Assembly: GCA_002699725.1 (NCBI GenBank)
Contig: PACE01000011.1
Coordinates: 74,030 to 84,256, forward strand
DNA length: 10,227 nucleotides
Origin: Acidimicrobiaceae bacterium
GTDB lineage: Bacteria > Actinomycetota > Acidimicrobiia > Acidimicrobiales > MedAcidi-G1
Direction of reading: 5' to 3'
Both the position numbers and the translations under genes were made by a program. The notes beneath the pieces are model-generated. The model did not search any database, was not told the origin of the DNA, and worked only from the letters and a program-made list of their open reading frames with translations. Every line of letters begins with the position of its first letter. Position 1 is the first letter of the stretch. Positions 1 through 7,334 of the stretch are shown in pieces.

Positions 1-480
1 AGCCGCGACGACGTCGTCGATGCCGTGATCCGTCGCCACGGCGAGCGCCTGGGCGAACAGGCCACCTCGGGCGACACGCCCCGCCAGCGGGTCATGTCGG
101 TGGCCCGCCACCTCTGGGAGAGCGCCCTCGCCCACCAGGGCATCACCAGGCTGGCCGAGCTCCACGGCGAGACCTCCGTGCTCAACAAGCACCTCGAGGT
201 CGCCATGGCCCGCGAGTTGACTGCCGCCGGCGTGGTCGGCGAGGACGCCCGGGACGCCCTGCGGGCGATCCTGATCTGCGTGGGCGGGTTCCTCGTCCTC
301 GCCCTGCGAGACGAACGGGCGATCACACCCGAGCGCTCCCGGACCGCCGTCTGGTCCGGGGTCGAGGACCCCGACGTCGACCCCTCGACCCGCCTGGCCC
401 TCACCACCCAGGTCGACCTCCCCGCCCTGTTCGAGCAGACGGTGCAGAACGTCGTCGACACCTACGTTCCAGAGGGCTGA
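1..480 (+). CDS. TetR-family transcriptional regulator, C-terminal part (5' truncated)
   Basis: The reading frame is open from base 1, so the gene starts outside the window; an internal GTG at 25 is probably not the true start. The 159 visible residues are helical. They begin with a segment like the end of a TetR DNA-binding domain (DDVVDAVIRRHGERLGEQA), followed by a ligand-binding/dimerisation-like domain with Arg/Ala/Leu-rich amphipathic helices (VMSVARHLWESALAHQG, NKHLEVAMARELTAAGV) and a hydrophobic helix (ALRAILICVGGFLVLAL). The helix-turn-helix lies beyond the left edge, so the family call rests on the C-terminal pattern alone. TetR proteins are usually dimeric repressors released by a small ligand. 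The ligand cannot be read here. The gene converges on glpD, with 30 nt between the stop codons. It could regulate itself or the palindrome at 2173-2187, but nothing visible proves either. Confidence 0.7.
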   Translation, partial: SRDDVVDAVIRRHGERLGEQATSGDTPRQRVMSVARHLWESALAHQGITRLAELHGETSVLNKHLEVAMARELTAAGVVGEDARDALRAILICVGGFLVLALRDERAITPERSRTAVWSGVEDPDVDPSTRLALTTQVDLPALFEQTVQNVVDTYVPEG

Positions 481-510
481 CATCCGGCACCCACCGGAAA
501 AGGGCACCAC

Positions 511-2121
511 CTAGCGGGATTCGGCCGCCATCTCCGCTTCAACCGACGCCTGGAACGCTGCCAACTCAGTGTCCTGGCGCTCGTCCGACCAGCCGGCAGC
601 CTCAGCGACCAGTGCCGCCACTTCCGGGGCAGCGTCCAATGTGGCCGCACGGTCCTCGATCCGAGCCCGGGTCCGGCGCGACAACACGTCGTCGAGGGTG
701 GTCGCCATCTCGTGGCACACGGCATAGACCGCCTCGGCCCGCAGATAGGACAGGCCCGGCACCAGCGGCTCGCCGAGCGACGGGTCGGCCTCCACCAAGT
801 CGAGGACAACCGACGCCTCACCACCGAAACGGCCATCCAGGTGGGAACCGCCGCTCCCGGCGCCACCCGCCCCCCGCAGCGGGAGCTTCTTCGTCCGGCA
901 ACGCCGCCGCTCGCCGCGCAGCTCACACACGACGTCGACGGTGTCCTGGGCCATCCGCCTGTAGGTGGTGAGCTTGCCACCGGTCACCGTGACCACCCCC
1001 AGCCCATCCGACTGCACGATGTGGCGGCGAGACAGGTCGGCGGTCCGCTCCGTCTCTGCAGTGGCGACCAGGGGACGCAGGCCGGCCCACGATCCGGTCA
1101 CGTCACCGGGCACCAGGTCGGCATCGGTCAAGGCGTTCACGGCGGCGAGGAGGTAGGCGACGTCGTCGGCCGTGCAGAAAGGCTCGTCGAGGTCGCCGAC
1201 AAAGTCGGTGTCCGTGGTCCCGATGTAGGTGCGACCACCCGGCCAGGGCAGCACGAAGATGCTCCGCTTGTCACCCTTCACCGGGATCAGCAGGGCGCCA
1301 TCGGGCGAGAGCCGCTCGGCCGGCACCGTCAGGTGGACACCCTTGGCAGGGCGGATGTCGAACGTGTCAGCCACGCCGGTCAGGCCCTGCACCTCCTCGG
1401 CCCAGACCCCGCAGGCGTTGACCACGCCGTCGCAGGCCACCTCGATCGTCCGACCGTCGACCTTGAGCACCGCGTCCGTCACCCGGCCGCCCGGGCCGCC
1501 TTCCCGTCCGACCCCGGCCAGGCGCGCATAGGTCGCCACGACTGCCCCGTGCTCGAGGGCCGCCGTCCGGGCCAGCGCCAGGGCCAGTCGGGCATCGTCG
1601 ACCCAGGCGTCCCAGTAGAGGTACCCCGAGGCGATCTCGTCGCGTCGGAGTTGAGGGAGGCGAGCAAGCACCCCGTCGACGTCGAGGCGCCGGTGCCATC
1701 CCAGACGGGCGCCGCCAGAGAGGTCGTACTGCCAGAGTCCCAGGCCGAGGGCCCTGGCCAGGCGTCGGTCGATGACCCCGCCGCTGCGCAGGATGGGCAC
1801 GACGAACGACAGGGGTACCACCAGTTGCGGGGCGTTGCGCAACAGCCGCTGGCGCTCGGCGAGCGCCTCGTACACGAGGCCGAATTCGCCCTGCTGGAGG
1901 TAGCGCAGGCCTCCGTGCACCAGCTTCGAGGACTTCGACGACGTCCCCGCCGCCAGGTCCGCCTTGTCGACGAGGGCTACCGCCAGGCCGCGGGAGGCGG
2001 CGTCGAGGGCGATGCCCGCTCCTGTGACCCCACCGCCGACGATGAGTAGGTCGAACCGCTCGGTAGCCAGCCGTTCGAGGGAGCGGTCACGACAGAAGGC
2101 GGTAGCAACGGGGTCGGGCAT
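511..2121 (-). CDS. glpD: FAD-dependent (aerobic-type) glycerol-3-phosphate dehydrogenase
   Basis: The 536-aa protein oxidises sn-glycerol 3-phosphate to dihydroxyacetone phosphate and passes electrons through FAD to the quinone pool at the inner face of the membrane. It shows the FAD dinucleotide fold at residues 24-45 (DLLIVGGGVTGAGIALDAAS), the family block TSSKSSKLVHGGLRYLQQGE at 60-79, IGTTDTDF at 300-307, GLRPLV at 347-352 and TGGKLTTYRRMA at 380-391. The C-terminal DAO_C-like domain includes AEAVYAVCHEMATTLDDVL at about 462-480. Length is normal for GlpD. I chose the ATG at 2121 because it puts the FAD motif about 24 residues in, as usual; the frame stays open upstream, and an in-frame ATG at 2169 is an alternative. 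There is no well-placed ribosome site (GGGGG only 2 nt before the ATG); a TACCAT element at 2131-2136 could give a very short leader. No glpK or glpF is visible. The gene diverges from the MFS/ABC operon. Confidence 0.95.
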   Translation of the reverse strand: MPDPVATAFCRDRSLERLATERFDLLIVGGGVTGAGIALDAASRGLAVALVDKADLAAGTSSKSSKLVHGGLRYLQQGEFGLVYEALAERQRLLRNAPQLVVPLSFVVPILRSGGVIDRRLARALGLGLWQYDLSGGARLGWHRRLDVDGVLARLPQLRRDEIASGYLYWDAWVDDARLALALARTAALEHGAVVATYARLAGVGREGGPGGRVTDAVLKVDGRTIEVACDGVVNACGVWAEEVQGLTGVADTFDIRPAKGVHLTVPAERLSPDGALLIPVKGDKRSIFVLPWPGGRTYIGTTDTDFVGDLDEPFCTADDVAYLLAAVNALTDADLVPGDVTGSWAGLRPLVATAETERTADLSRRHIVQSDGLGVVTVTGGKLTTYRRMAQDTVDVVCELRGERRRCRTKKLPLRGAGGAGSGGSHLDGRFGGEASVVLDLVEADPSLGEPLVPGLSYLRAEAVYAVCHEMATTLDDVLSRRTRARIEDRAATLDAAPEVAALVAEAAGWSDERQDTELAAFQASVEAEMAAESR

Positions 2122-2172
2122 GGCCCCCGGATGGTAGGGCGCCCCGCCCGGAAACCTTCGATCCACCATTCC

Positions 2173-2187
2173 CTGACGCCGCGTCAG
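2173..2187. promoter_or_regulatory. perfect palindrome, candidate repressor operator
   Basis: CTGACG, a 3-nt centre CCG, then CGTCAG. Each six-base arm is the exact reverse complement of the other. The size and form suit a dimeric helix-turn-helix repressor such as TetR. If the operon transcript starts at or near the GTG at 2216, the palindrome lies about 29 to 43 nt upstream, over the -35 region, where bound protein would block RNA polymerase. It also lies about 52 nt upstream of the chosen glpD start. The binding protein is unknown; the partial TetR gene at the left edge is one candidate. Confidence 0.45.
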
Positions 2188-2201
2188 ATTCCAGGCGCGA
2201 T

Positions 2202-2207
2202 TAGGGT
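2202..2207 (+). promoter_or_regulatory. possible -10 element (TAGGGT) for a leaderless MFS-LivF transcript
   Basis: TAGGGT fits the actinobacterial TANNNT -10 pattern and ends 8 nt before the GTG at 2216. Transcription starting about 7-9 nt after the -10 would begin at the start codon, giving a leaderless mRNA, which is common in actinobacteria. No good -35 hexamer is seen at 16-18 nt spacing. The same bases include AGGG, which could be a weak ribosome site 9 nt before the GTG, so the two readings compete. Confidence 0.3.
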
Positions 2208-2215
2208 CACACCCC

Positions 2216-4453
2216 GTGGACGACCCGGCAATGGAAGAGCCCCCACCCTCCGACGGCAACACCCCCGCCGGCGCCGCCTCGTTGGCGGCAACAGTCCTCG
2301 AGGAGGAGGCCCGCCGCGAGGCCCAGCAAGCCGCCTCGGAGGTCCTGTTCGCCGACAACCTCCTGCCCGGCGTCAAGTCTGAGGGCATCAGCATCCGCAA
2401 GGGCCTCGCCATGGGCGGAGGCGCCACCACGTTCGTGGTGCTCCTGCTGCTCGCCTCGCTCGACGAACTCCAGACCGCCGCGATCACCGTCCTCGCCCCC
2501 GACATGCGCGACACGTTCGGGGTGAGCGACGGCACGATCACGTTCATCGCCGCCTCGTCGAGCGCCTTCGTCGTCTTCGGCGCCATCCCGATGGGCTGGG
2601 CCGCCGACCGCATGAAGCGAGTCCCGATCATCGGCTGGTCCAGCGCCTTCTTCACGTTCATGGTGTTCCTGTCGGGCCTCGCCCCGAACGCCTTCGCCTT
2701 CTTCTGGGCACGATTCGGCGTCGGCATCGCCAAGGCCAACACCATCCCGGTCCACTCGTCGATGCTGGCCGACACCTACCCCATCGGGATCCGCGGACGC
2801 CTCGGCGCCATCGGGGGCGGATCAGCACGCCTCGTGGCGGTTCTCAGCCCGGTCCTCGTCGGCGCCGTGGCCGTGGCCGCCAACGGGCCCGGCGAGGTCG
2901 ACGGCTGGCGCTGGGCCTACTACCTCTTCGGCATCCCGGTGGCGCTGCTGGCGATCGCCGCCTTCTTCCTGAAGGAGCCGCCACGCGGCCAGTGGGAGAA
3001 GATCGACGTGCTCGGCGAATCGTTCGTCGAAGAGGACCCACTGCCGGTCTCCCTCGACGCGGCGTTCTCCCGGCTCATGCAGATCCGGACCATCAAGACG
3101 GTGGTCGTCGGATTCAGCGCCCTCGGCTTCGGCCTCTTCACCGTTCCCGTCCTCGAGAGCCTCTACCTCGAGGAACGCTGGAACCTGGACCCGCTCGACC
3201 GCGGTATCACCATCACCGTCGGCGGCCTCTTCGCCGTGTTGGGGCTCCTCTACGTCGGCCCCAAGTTCGACCGCCTCTGGCGCGAGGACCCCACCCGCTC
3301 GCTGCGCATGGTCGGCATCTGCATCGGTGTCGGCACCCTGTTCAAGCCGATCCAGTACGCCGTCCCGAACGTGCCACTCTTCATCACCTTCGGCGTGCCC
3401 CAAACGGTGCTGTTCATCGCCGCCTTCGCCATGGTCGGGCCGCTGATGCAGTCGATCGTGCCCTACCGCCTCCGCGGCAGCGGCACGGCACTCATCACCC
3501 TCTACATCTTCTTCATCGGCGCCGCCGGCGGCGGCCTCATCTCGCTGCTGTTCACTGACGCCTGGGGCCCGCGCACCACCGCCCTCGTCCTGTCGGTGCC
3601 CACCTCGATCCTCGGCGGCTGGATCCTCTACCGGGGCGCCCGCCACATCCGCCACGACCTGTCGCTCAACGTCCAGGAGCTGCTCGACGAGCAGGACGAA
3701 GAGAAGCGCCGCCATGAGTCGGGCGAGATCCCCGCCTTGCAGGTCAACAACCTGGACTTCTGCTATGGACCCGTCCAGGTGCTCTTCGACGTGGGCTTCG
3801 AGCTCAGGAAGGGTGAGACCCTCGCACTGCTCGGCACCAACGGAGCCGGCAAGTCCACCCTCCTGCGTGTCATCAGCGGCCTCGGAACCCCACGCCGTGG
3901 CGTCGTGCGCCTCGGCGGCCGGACGATCACCTACACGTCGCCGCAGTTGCGGGCCGCCCTCGGCGTCCACCAGTTACCCGGCGGGAAGGGCGTGTTCCCA
4001 GGCATGACCGTCCACCAGAACCTCACCATGGGCGCCTACATCCACCGCCGGGACCGCGACGACGTCACCGGCCGGATCGACCGGGTCCTCGAACTGTTCC
4101 CCGACCTAGCCCAGCGCCAGGGCCAGGGAGCCGCCTCGCTGTCCGGTGGCCAACAGCAGATGCTCGCCCTGGCACGCGTGCTGCTCCACGACCCCGAGAT
4201 CCTGCTCATCGACGAACTCTCGCTCGGCCTGGCCCCCACCGTGGTCCAGGACCTGCTCGGCCTCATCGAACGGTTGCAGGAACAGGGCCAGACGATCATC
4301 ATCGTCGAGCAGTCCCTGAATGTCGCCCTCGCAGTTGCCGACCGGGCCATCTTCCTCGAAAAGGGGCAGATCCGCTTCGAAGGCCCGGCACAGGAACTCC
4401 TCGAACGCGACGACCTTGCCCGTGCCGTCTTCCTGGGCAAGGAGGGCGGCTGA
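2216..4453 (+). CDS. MFS permease fused to a LivF-type ABC transporter ATPase
   Basis: A 745-aa two-part membrane protein. Residues 1-60 are polar. Residues about 67-474 hold 12 hydrophobic segments with the MFS motif-A loop GWAADRMKR at 127-135 and a matching loop GPKFDRLWR at 348-356 in the second half, the normal MFS duplication. A charged linker (about 480-503) leads to a complete ABC ATPase at about 506-742: Walker A GTNGAGKST at 540-548, Q-loop Gln586, signature LSGGQ at 642-646, Walker B ILLIDE at 662-667, and VEQ at 697-699, where LivF proteins have Gln in place of the switch histidine. The ATPase half is LivF-like and probably pairs with the LivG domain encoded 1 nt downstream. The GTG at 2216 is chosen by its possible leaderless promoter; the in-frame ATG at 2231 is an alternative. 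No stop or frameshift separates the halves. A rare TTA leucine codon lies at 3974-3976. The substrate and the role of the MFS half are unknown. Confidence 0.9.
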   Translation: MDDPAMEEPPPSDGNTPAGAASLAATVLEEEARREAQQAASEVLFADNLLPGVKSEGISIRKGLAMGGGATTFVVLLLLASLDELQTAAITVLAPDMRDTFGVSDGTITFIAASSSAFVVFGAIPMGWAADRMKRVPIIGWSSAFFTFMVFLSGLAPNAFAFFWARFGVGIAKANTIPVHSSMLADTYPIGIRGRLGAIGGGSARLVAVLSPVLVGAVAVAANGPGEVDGWRWAYYLFGIPVALLAIAAFFLKEPPRGQWEKIDVLGESFVEEDPLPVSLDAAFSRLMQIRTIKTVVVGFSALGFGLFTVPVLESLYLEERWNLDPLDRGITITVGGLFAVLGLLYVGPKFDRLWREDPTRSLRMVGICIGVGTLFKPIQYAVPNVPLFITFGVPQTVLFIAAFAMVGPLMQSIVPYRLRGSGTALITLYIFFIGAAGGGLISLLFTDAWGPRTTALVLSVPTSILGGWILYRGARHIRHDLSLNVQELLDEQDEEKRRHESGEIPALQVNNLDFCYGPVQVLFDVGFELRKGETLALLGTNGAGKSTLLRVISGLGTPRRGVVRLGGRTITYTSPQLRAALGVHQLPGGKGVFPGMTVHQNLTMGAYIHRRDRDDVTGRIDRVLELFPDLAQRQGQGAASLSGGQQQMLALARVLLHDPEILLIDELSLGLAPTVVQDLLGLIERLQEQGQTIIIVEQSLNVALAVADRAIFLEKGQIRFEGPAQELLERDDLARAVFLGKEGG
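4439..4446 (+). promoter_or_regulatory. ribosome binding site for the LivHMG fusion
   Basis: AAGGAGGG, a near-perfect anti-16S match, sits 8 nt before the ATG at 4455 and inside the last codons of the upstream gene. It decides the start over the open frame that extends upstream to 4320. It also implies strong, coupled translation of the second transporter protein. Confidence 0.85.
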
Positions 4454-4454
4454 C

Positions 4455-7319
4455 ATGGGCGAGTTGGTCCCACTTTCACAACCGGCCGTGCTCGCCGTCT
4501 GGACCACCCGCCAACTCTGGTTCGACGGACTCATCAACGGGATGGTGTTCGGGCTGCTCGCCCTCGGCATCGTGCTCGTCTACCGGTCCACAAAAGTCAT
4601 CAACCTGGCGGTCGGCAACATGGGCCTGCCGGCCTCCGGGCTGCTCGCCCTCCTGGTCATCAACTACAAGTGGCCGTTCTGGATCGCACTGGCCACGGCA
4701 ATGCTCGTCGGCACCCTCGTCGGGGCCCTCGTCGAACGGGCGGTGATCCGTCGGCTGTTCACCTCGCCCCGGGTGATCGTGCTGGTCGCCACCATCGGCA
4801 TCGCCCAGTTGATGCAAGCCGTCATGACTGCCTATCCGGACTTCGAAGTCACCCGCGGCGCCCGCTTCCCGGTCGCGATCCCGACCACCTGGGACGACGT
4901 GTTCGGCCTGCGGATCACGGGCGCCAAGCTGACGATCCTCCTCGTCGTCCCGTTGATCACCATCGCCCTCGCCTGGTTCCTCAACCGGACGGTCTTCGGC
5001 CAGACCGTGCAGGCATCGGCCGACAACCCCGACCTGGCCCGACTCTCCGGCATCGACCCCAAGTTGGTGTCCCTCTTCGTCTGGACGGTCGGCGGCGCAC
5101 TCTCGAGCATCTCGCTGATCATGCTCTCCGGAAACCGTGGCGGGATCACGGGCCTCGCCAACCTTGGCCCCAACACGATGATCCGGGCACTCGCCGCAGC
5201 GGTCATCGGAGGCATGGTCTCGTTCCCCCGGGCACTGGCGGCCGGCGTCGTCATCGGGATCGCGCAAGCCCACGTGCAGTTCGTGTTCCTGGACCAGATG
5301 GGACTCGTTGACCTGCTCCTGTTCGTGCTCGTCGTGATCGCCGTGGCGCTCCAGAGCCGCTCGGGCACCGAGGAGGAGAGCTCCTTCTCGTTCACTCCCC
5401 GGCAACGACCGGTCCCCGAACGCCTCCTCCAGGTGTGGTGGGTCCGGCACCTCTCTCACCTGGCGCTCGGCGCCCTCGTTCTCATCGCCGTGGCGATGCC
5501 GTTTATCGTGCCGCTCCCGTCACGACACCTCCTCTACGCCAGCATCGTCGCCTTCGCCATCTGCGCAATCTCTCTCACCATCGTCACCGGCTGGGCCGGA
5601 CAGTTGTCGCTCAGCCAGATGGCGTTTGCCGGCATCGGCGCACTCTCCGCCGCAGCCTTCAACCGCGGCCTCACGGTCGGCGTCGGCATCGGCGACAAGT
5701 GGGAATTCTTCAGCGTCAGCCTGCCGAAGACGCCCTACCTGGTCTCCATGCTCCTCGCCGCCATCGTCGGTGCAGCATCGGCTGCAGTGATCGGACTCGG
5801 CGCCCTCCGCGTCAAGGGCCTGCTCCTCGCGGTGACGACCTTCGCCTTCGCCATGGCCGCCCAGCAGTACTTCTACCGGCTACCGATCTTGAGCGACAAC
5901 GGCAAACGCGCCGTCACCTACCGAAGGGGCAGCCTCGGCCCCTTCGACCTCACCACCCAACGCTCCTACTACCTGCTCTGCCTTGCCGTACTCGCAATCG
6001 TGCTCGCCCTGGTCGCCCGACTGCGCCGCAGCGGCATCGGCCGCTCAATCATCGCGGTCCGCGAAAACGAGGACACCGCCTCCGCCTACACCGTTTCCCC
6101 AACCCGGACGAAACTCCTGGCGTTCTCGCTGGCCGGCGGCATCGCCGGGCTCGGCGGAGCGCTGCTTGGCGGCCTCGTCCAGTCGATCAGCTACGGGGAC
6201 CGCTTCTTCCTGATCGGCGATTCGCTCCGCATGGTCTCAATCATCGTGATCGGCGGCCTCGGCAGCCTCATGGGCCCCGTGCTCGGAGCCCTCTGGGTCG
6301 TCGGCCTGCCCGCCTTCTGGCCCGGCAACGACCTGGTCCCGCTCTTCACGTCGAGCATCGGCCTCCTGATCCTGCTGCTCTACTTCCCCGGCGGCCTGAT
6401 CCAGATCGCCTACTCGGCACGCGACGCCCTGCTCGCCTGGGTGGAAAACCGCCTCCCGGAGACCCCGGTCAAGACGCTCACCACCCCGCCGACGTCTGTG
6501 ATCGGCAAACGGGCCGATCGAACGACCCCCGACGGCGCGGCGATCGCGGTACGGGACGTGTCCGTCTCCTTCGGTGGCCTCCGCGCGGTCGACGGGGCGA
6601 CCATCCTGGTCGAACACGGTGAGGTCGTCGGCCTCATCGGCACCAACGGCGCTGGCAAGTCGACGCTCATGAACGCCATCGGCGGGTTCGTGCCATCCGA
6701 GGGGACCGTCGAGATCCTCGGGAAGGACGTCGGGAGCCTGTCGGCCTCCCAGCGCGCACGCACCGGCCTCGGCCGCACCTTCCAGGCCGCCCGACTGTTC
6801 CCGGAACTCACCGTCCGCGAAACCGTCCAAGTGGCCCTCGAGGCCCGTGGCCGTACCGGGTTCCTCTCGACCGCCCTGGTCCTCCCCAACTCCGGCAGGG
6901 CCGAACGTGCCAAGCGGGCACAGGCCTCCGAACTCATCGACTTCCTTGGGCTCGGACGCTACGCCGACGTCTTCGTCGCCGAACTCTCCACCGGCACCCG
7001 CCGCATCGTCGAACTGGCCGGCCTCCTCGCCCTCGACGCGCAGATCCTCTGCCTCGACGAACCGACCGCCGGCATCGCCCAACGCGAGACCGAGGCATTC
7101 GGACCGCTCCTCAAGGCCATCCAGGGCGAACTCGGTGCCACGATGGTCGTGATCGAACACGACATGCCGATGATCATGGCCCTGTCGGACCGCGTCTACT
7201 GCCTCGAGGCCGGCCAGGTCATCGCCGAAGGTGTACCCGACGTCGTCCGCAACGACCCGAAGGTGGTCGCCAGCTACCTCGGCACCGACGAACGGGCCAT
7301 CCAGCGCAGCGACACCTGA
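4455..7319 (+). CDS. LivH-LivM-LivG triple fusion, branched-chain-amino-acid-type ABC transporter
   Basis: A 954-aa fusion of both permeases and one ATPase of a HAAT-family importer. Residues about 20-300 are LivH-like (ALGIVLVYRSTKVINLAVGN at 36-55). Residues about 335-655 are LivM-like (TGWAGQLSLSQMAFAGIGA at 378-396; VRENEDTASAYTVSPTRTK at 535-553). After a linker (about 656-692), residues about 696-942 form a LivG-like ATPase: Walker A GTNGAGKST at 729-737, Q-loop GRTFQ at 773-777, Walker B ILCLDE at 864-869 and switch His902. The signature reads LSTGT at 844-848, not LSGGQ; the following RRIVELAG matches the LivG pattern, so this looks like a subfamily trait, not damage. The start follows a strong ribosome site and lies 1 nt after the stop of the MFS-LivF gene, so the two are surely co-transcribed. 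No periplasmic binding protein is adjacent. The substrate is not proven to be an amino acid; related systems carry amino acids, amides, urea or aromatic acids. Confidence 0.92.
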   Translation: MGELVPLSQPAVLAVWTTRQLWFDGLINGMVFGLLALGIVLVYRSTKVINLAVGNMGLPASGLLALLVINYKWPFWIALATAMLVGTLVGALVERAVIRRLFTSPRVIVLVATIGIAQLMQAVMTAYPDFEVTRGARFPVAIPTTWDDVFGLRITGAKLTILLVVPLITIALAWFLNRTVFGQTVQASADNPDLARLSGIDPKLVSLFVWTVGGALSSISLIMLSGNRGGITGLANLGPNTMIRALAAAVIGGMVSFPRALAAGVVIGIAQAHVQFVFLDQMGLVDLLLFVLVVIAVALQSRSGTEEESSFSFTPRQRPVPERLLQVWWVRHLSHLALGALVLIAVAMPFIVPLPSRHLLYASIVAFAICAISLTIVTGWAGQLSLSQMAFAGIGALSAAAFNRGLTVGVGIGDKWEFFSVSLPKTPYLVSMLLAAIVGAASAAVIGLGALRVKGLLLAVTTFAFAMAAQQYFYRLPILSDNGKRAVTYRRGSLGPFDLTTQRSYYLLCLAVLAIVLALVARLRRSGIGRSIIAVRENEDTASAYTVSPTRTKLLAFSLAGGIAGLGGALLGGLVQSISYGDRFFLIGDSLRMVSIIVIGGLGSLMGPVLGALWVVGLPAFWPGNDLVPLFTSSIGLLILLLYFPGGLIQIAYSARDALLAWVENRLPETPVKTLTTPPTSVIGKRADRTTPDGAAIAVRDVSVSFGGLRAVDGATILVEHGEVVGLIGTNGAGKSTLMNAIGGFVPSEGTVEILGKDVGSLSASQRARTGLGRTFQAARLFPELTVRETVQVALEARGRTGFLSTALVLPNSGRAERAKRAQASELIDFLGLGRYADVFVAELSTGTRRIVELAGLLALDAQILCLDEPTAGIAQRETEAFGPLLKAIQGELGATMVVIEHDMPMIMALSDRVYCLEAGQVIAEGVPDVVRNDPKVVASYLGTDERAIQRSDT

Positions 7320-7334
7320 CCAGGCACCAACCGG

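Larger units (their letters stand above)
2122..2215. promoter_or_regulatory. divergent control region between glpD and the MFS/ABC operon
   Basis: The 94 nt between the two divergent start codons must hold both promoters unless transcription begins inside a gene. It contains a perfect interrupted palindrome (2173-2187) and TANNNT -10-like elements for both directions: TAGGGT on the plus strand at 2202-2207 and TACCAT on the minus strand at 2131-2136. Neither has a convincing -35 hexamer. That both transcripts arise here is inferred from gene layout. Confidence 0.6.

Noticed and set aside
483..498. Small hairpin TCCGG-N6-CCGGA between the TetR and glpD stop codons as a terminator
   Set aside because: Only five base pairs, with no T-run on the correct side for either transcript.
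712..2049. 445-codon open frame on the plus strand opposite glpD
   Set aside because: Its product is rich in His, Arg, Gly, Pro and Gln with no recognisable domain, and it mirrors the codon bias of glpD on the other strand.
2122..2775. Extension of the glpD frame 218 codons upstream to 2775
   Set aside because: It runs antisense through the N-terminal half of the MFS-LivF gene, has no GlpD homology before MPDPV, and GlpD has its normal length from 2121. Long stop-free antisense frames are expected in GC-rich DNA.
2822..3970. 382-codon antisense frame opposite the MFS-LivF gene
   Set aside because: Acidic, low-complexity product (long Asp/Glu/Gly/His stretches) typical of the complement of a GC-rich membrane-protein gene; no domain.
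4320..4454. Upstream extension of the LivHMG frame to 4320
   Set aside because: The AAGGAGGG site 8 nt before the ATG at 4455 and the LivH-like N-terminus both support the later start; the extension overlaps the LivF coding end.
4476..5459. 327-codon antisense frame opposite the LivH region
   Set aside because: Same low-complexity Asp/Glu/His/Gly composition, no domain, fully inside a confident gene.
5435..6622. 395-codon plus-strand frame overlapping LivM-LivG
   Set aside because: Arg/Pro/His-rich shadow in another frame of the same strand; the LivM and LivG motifs are all in the main frame.
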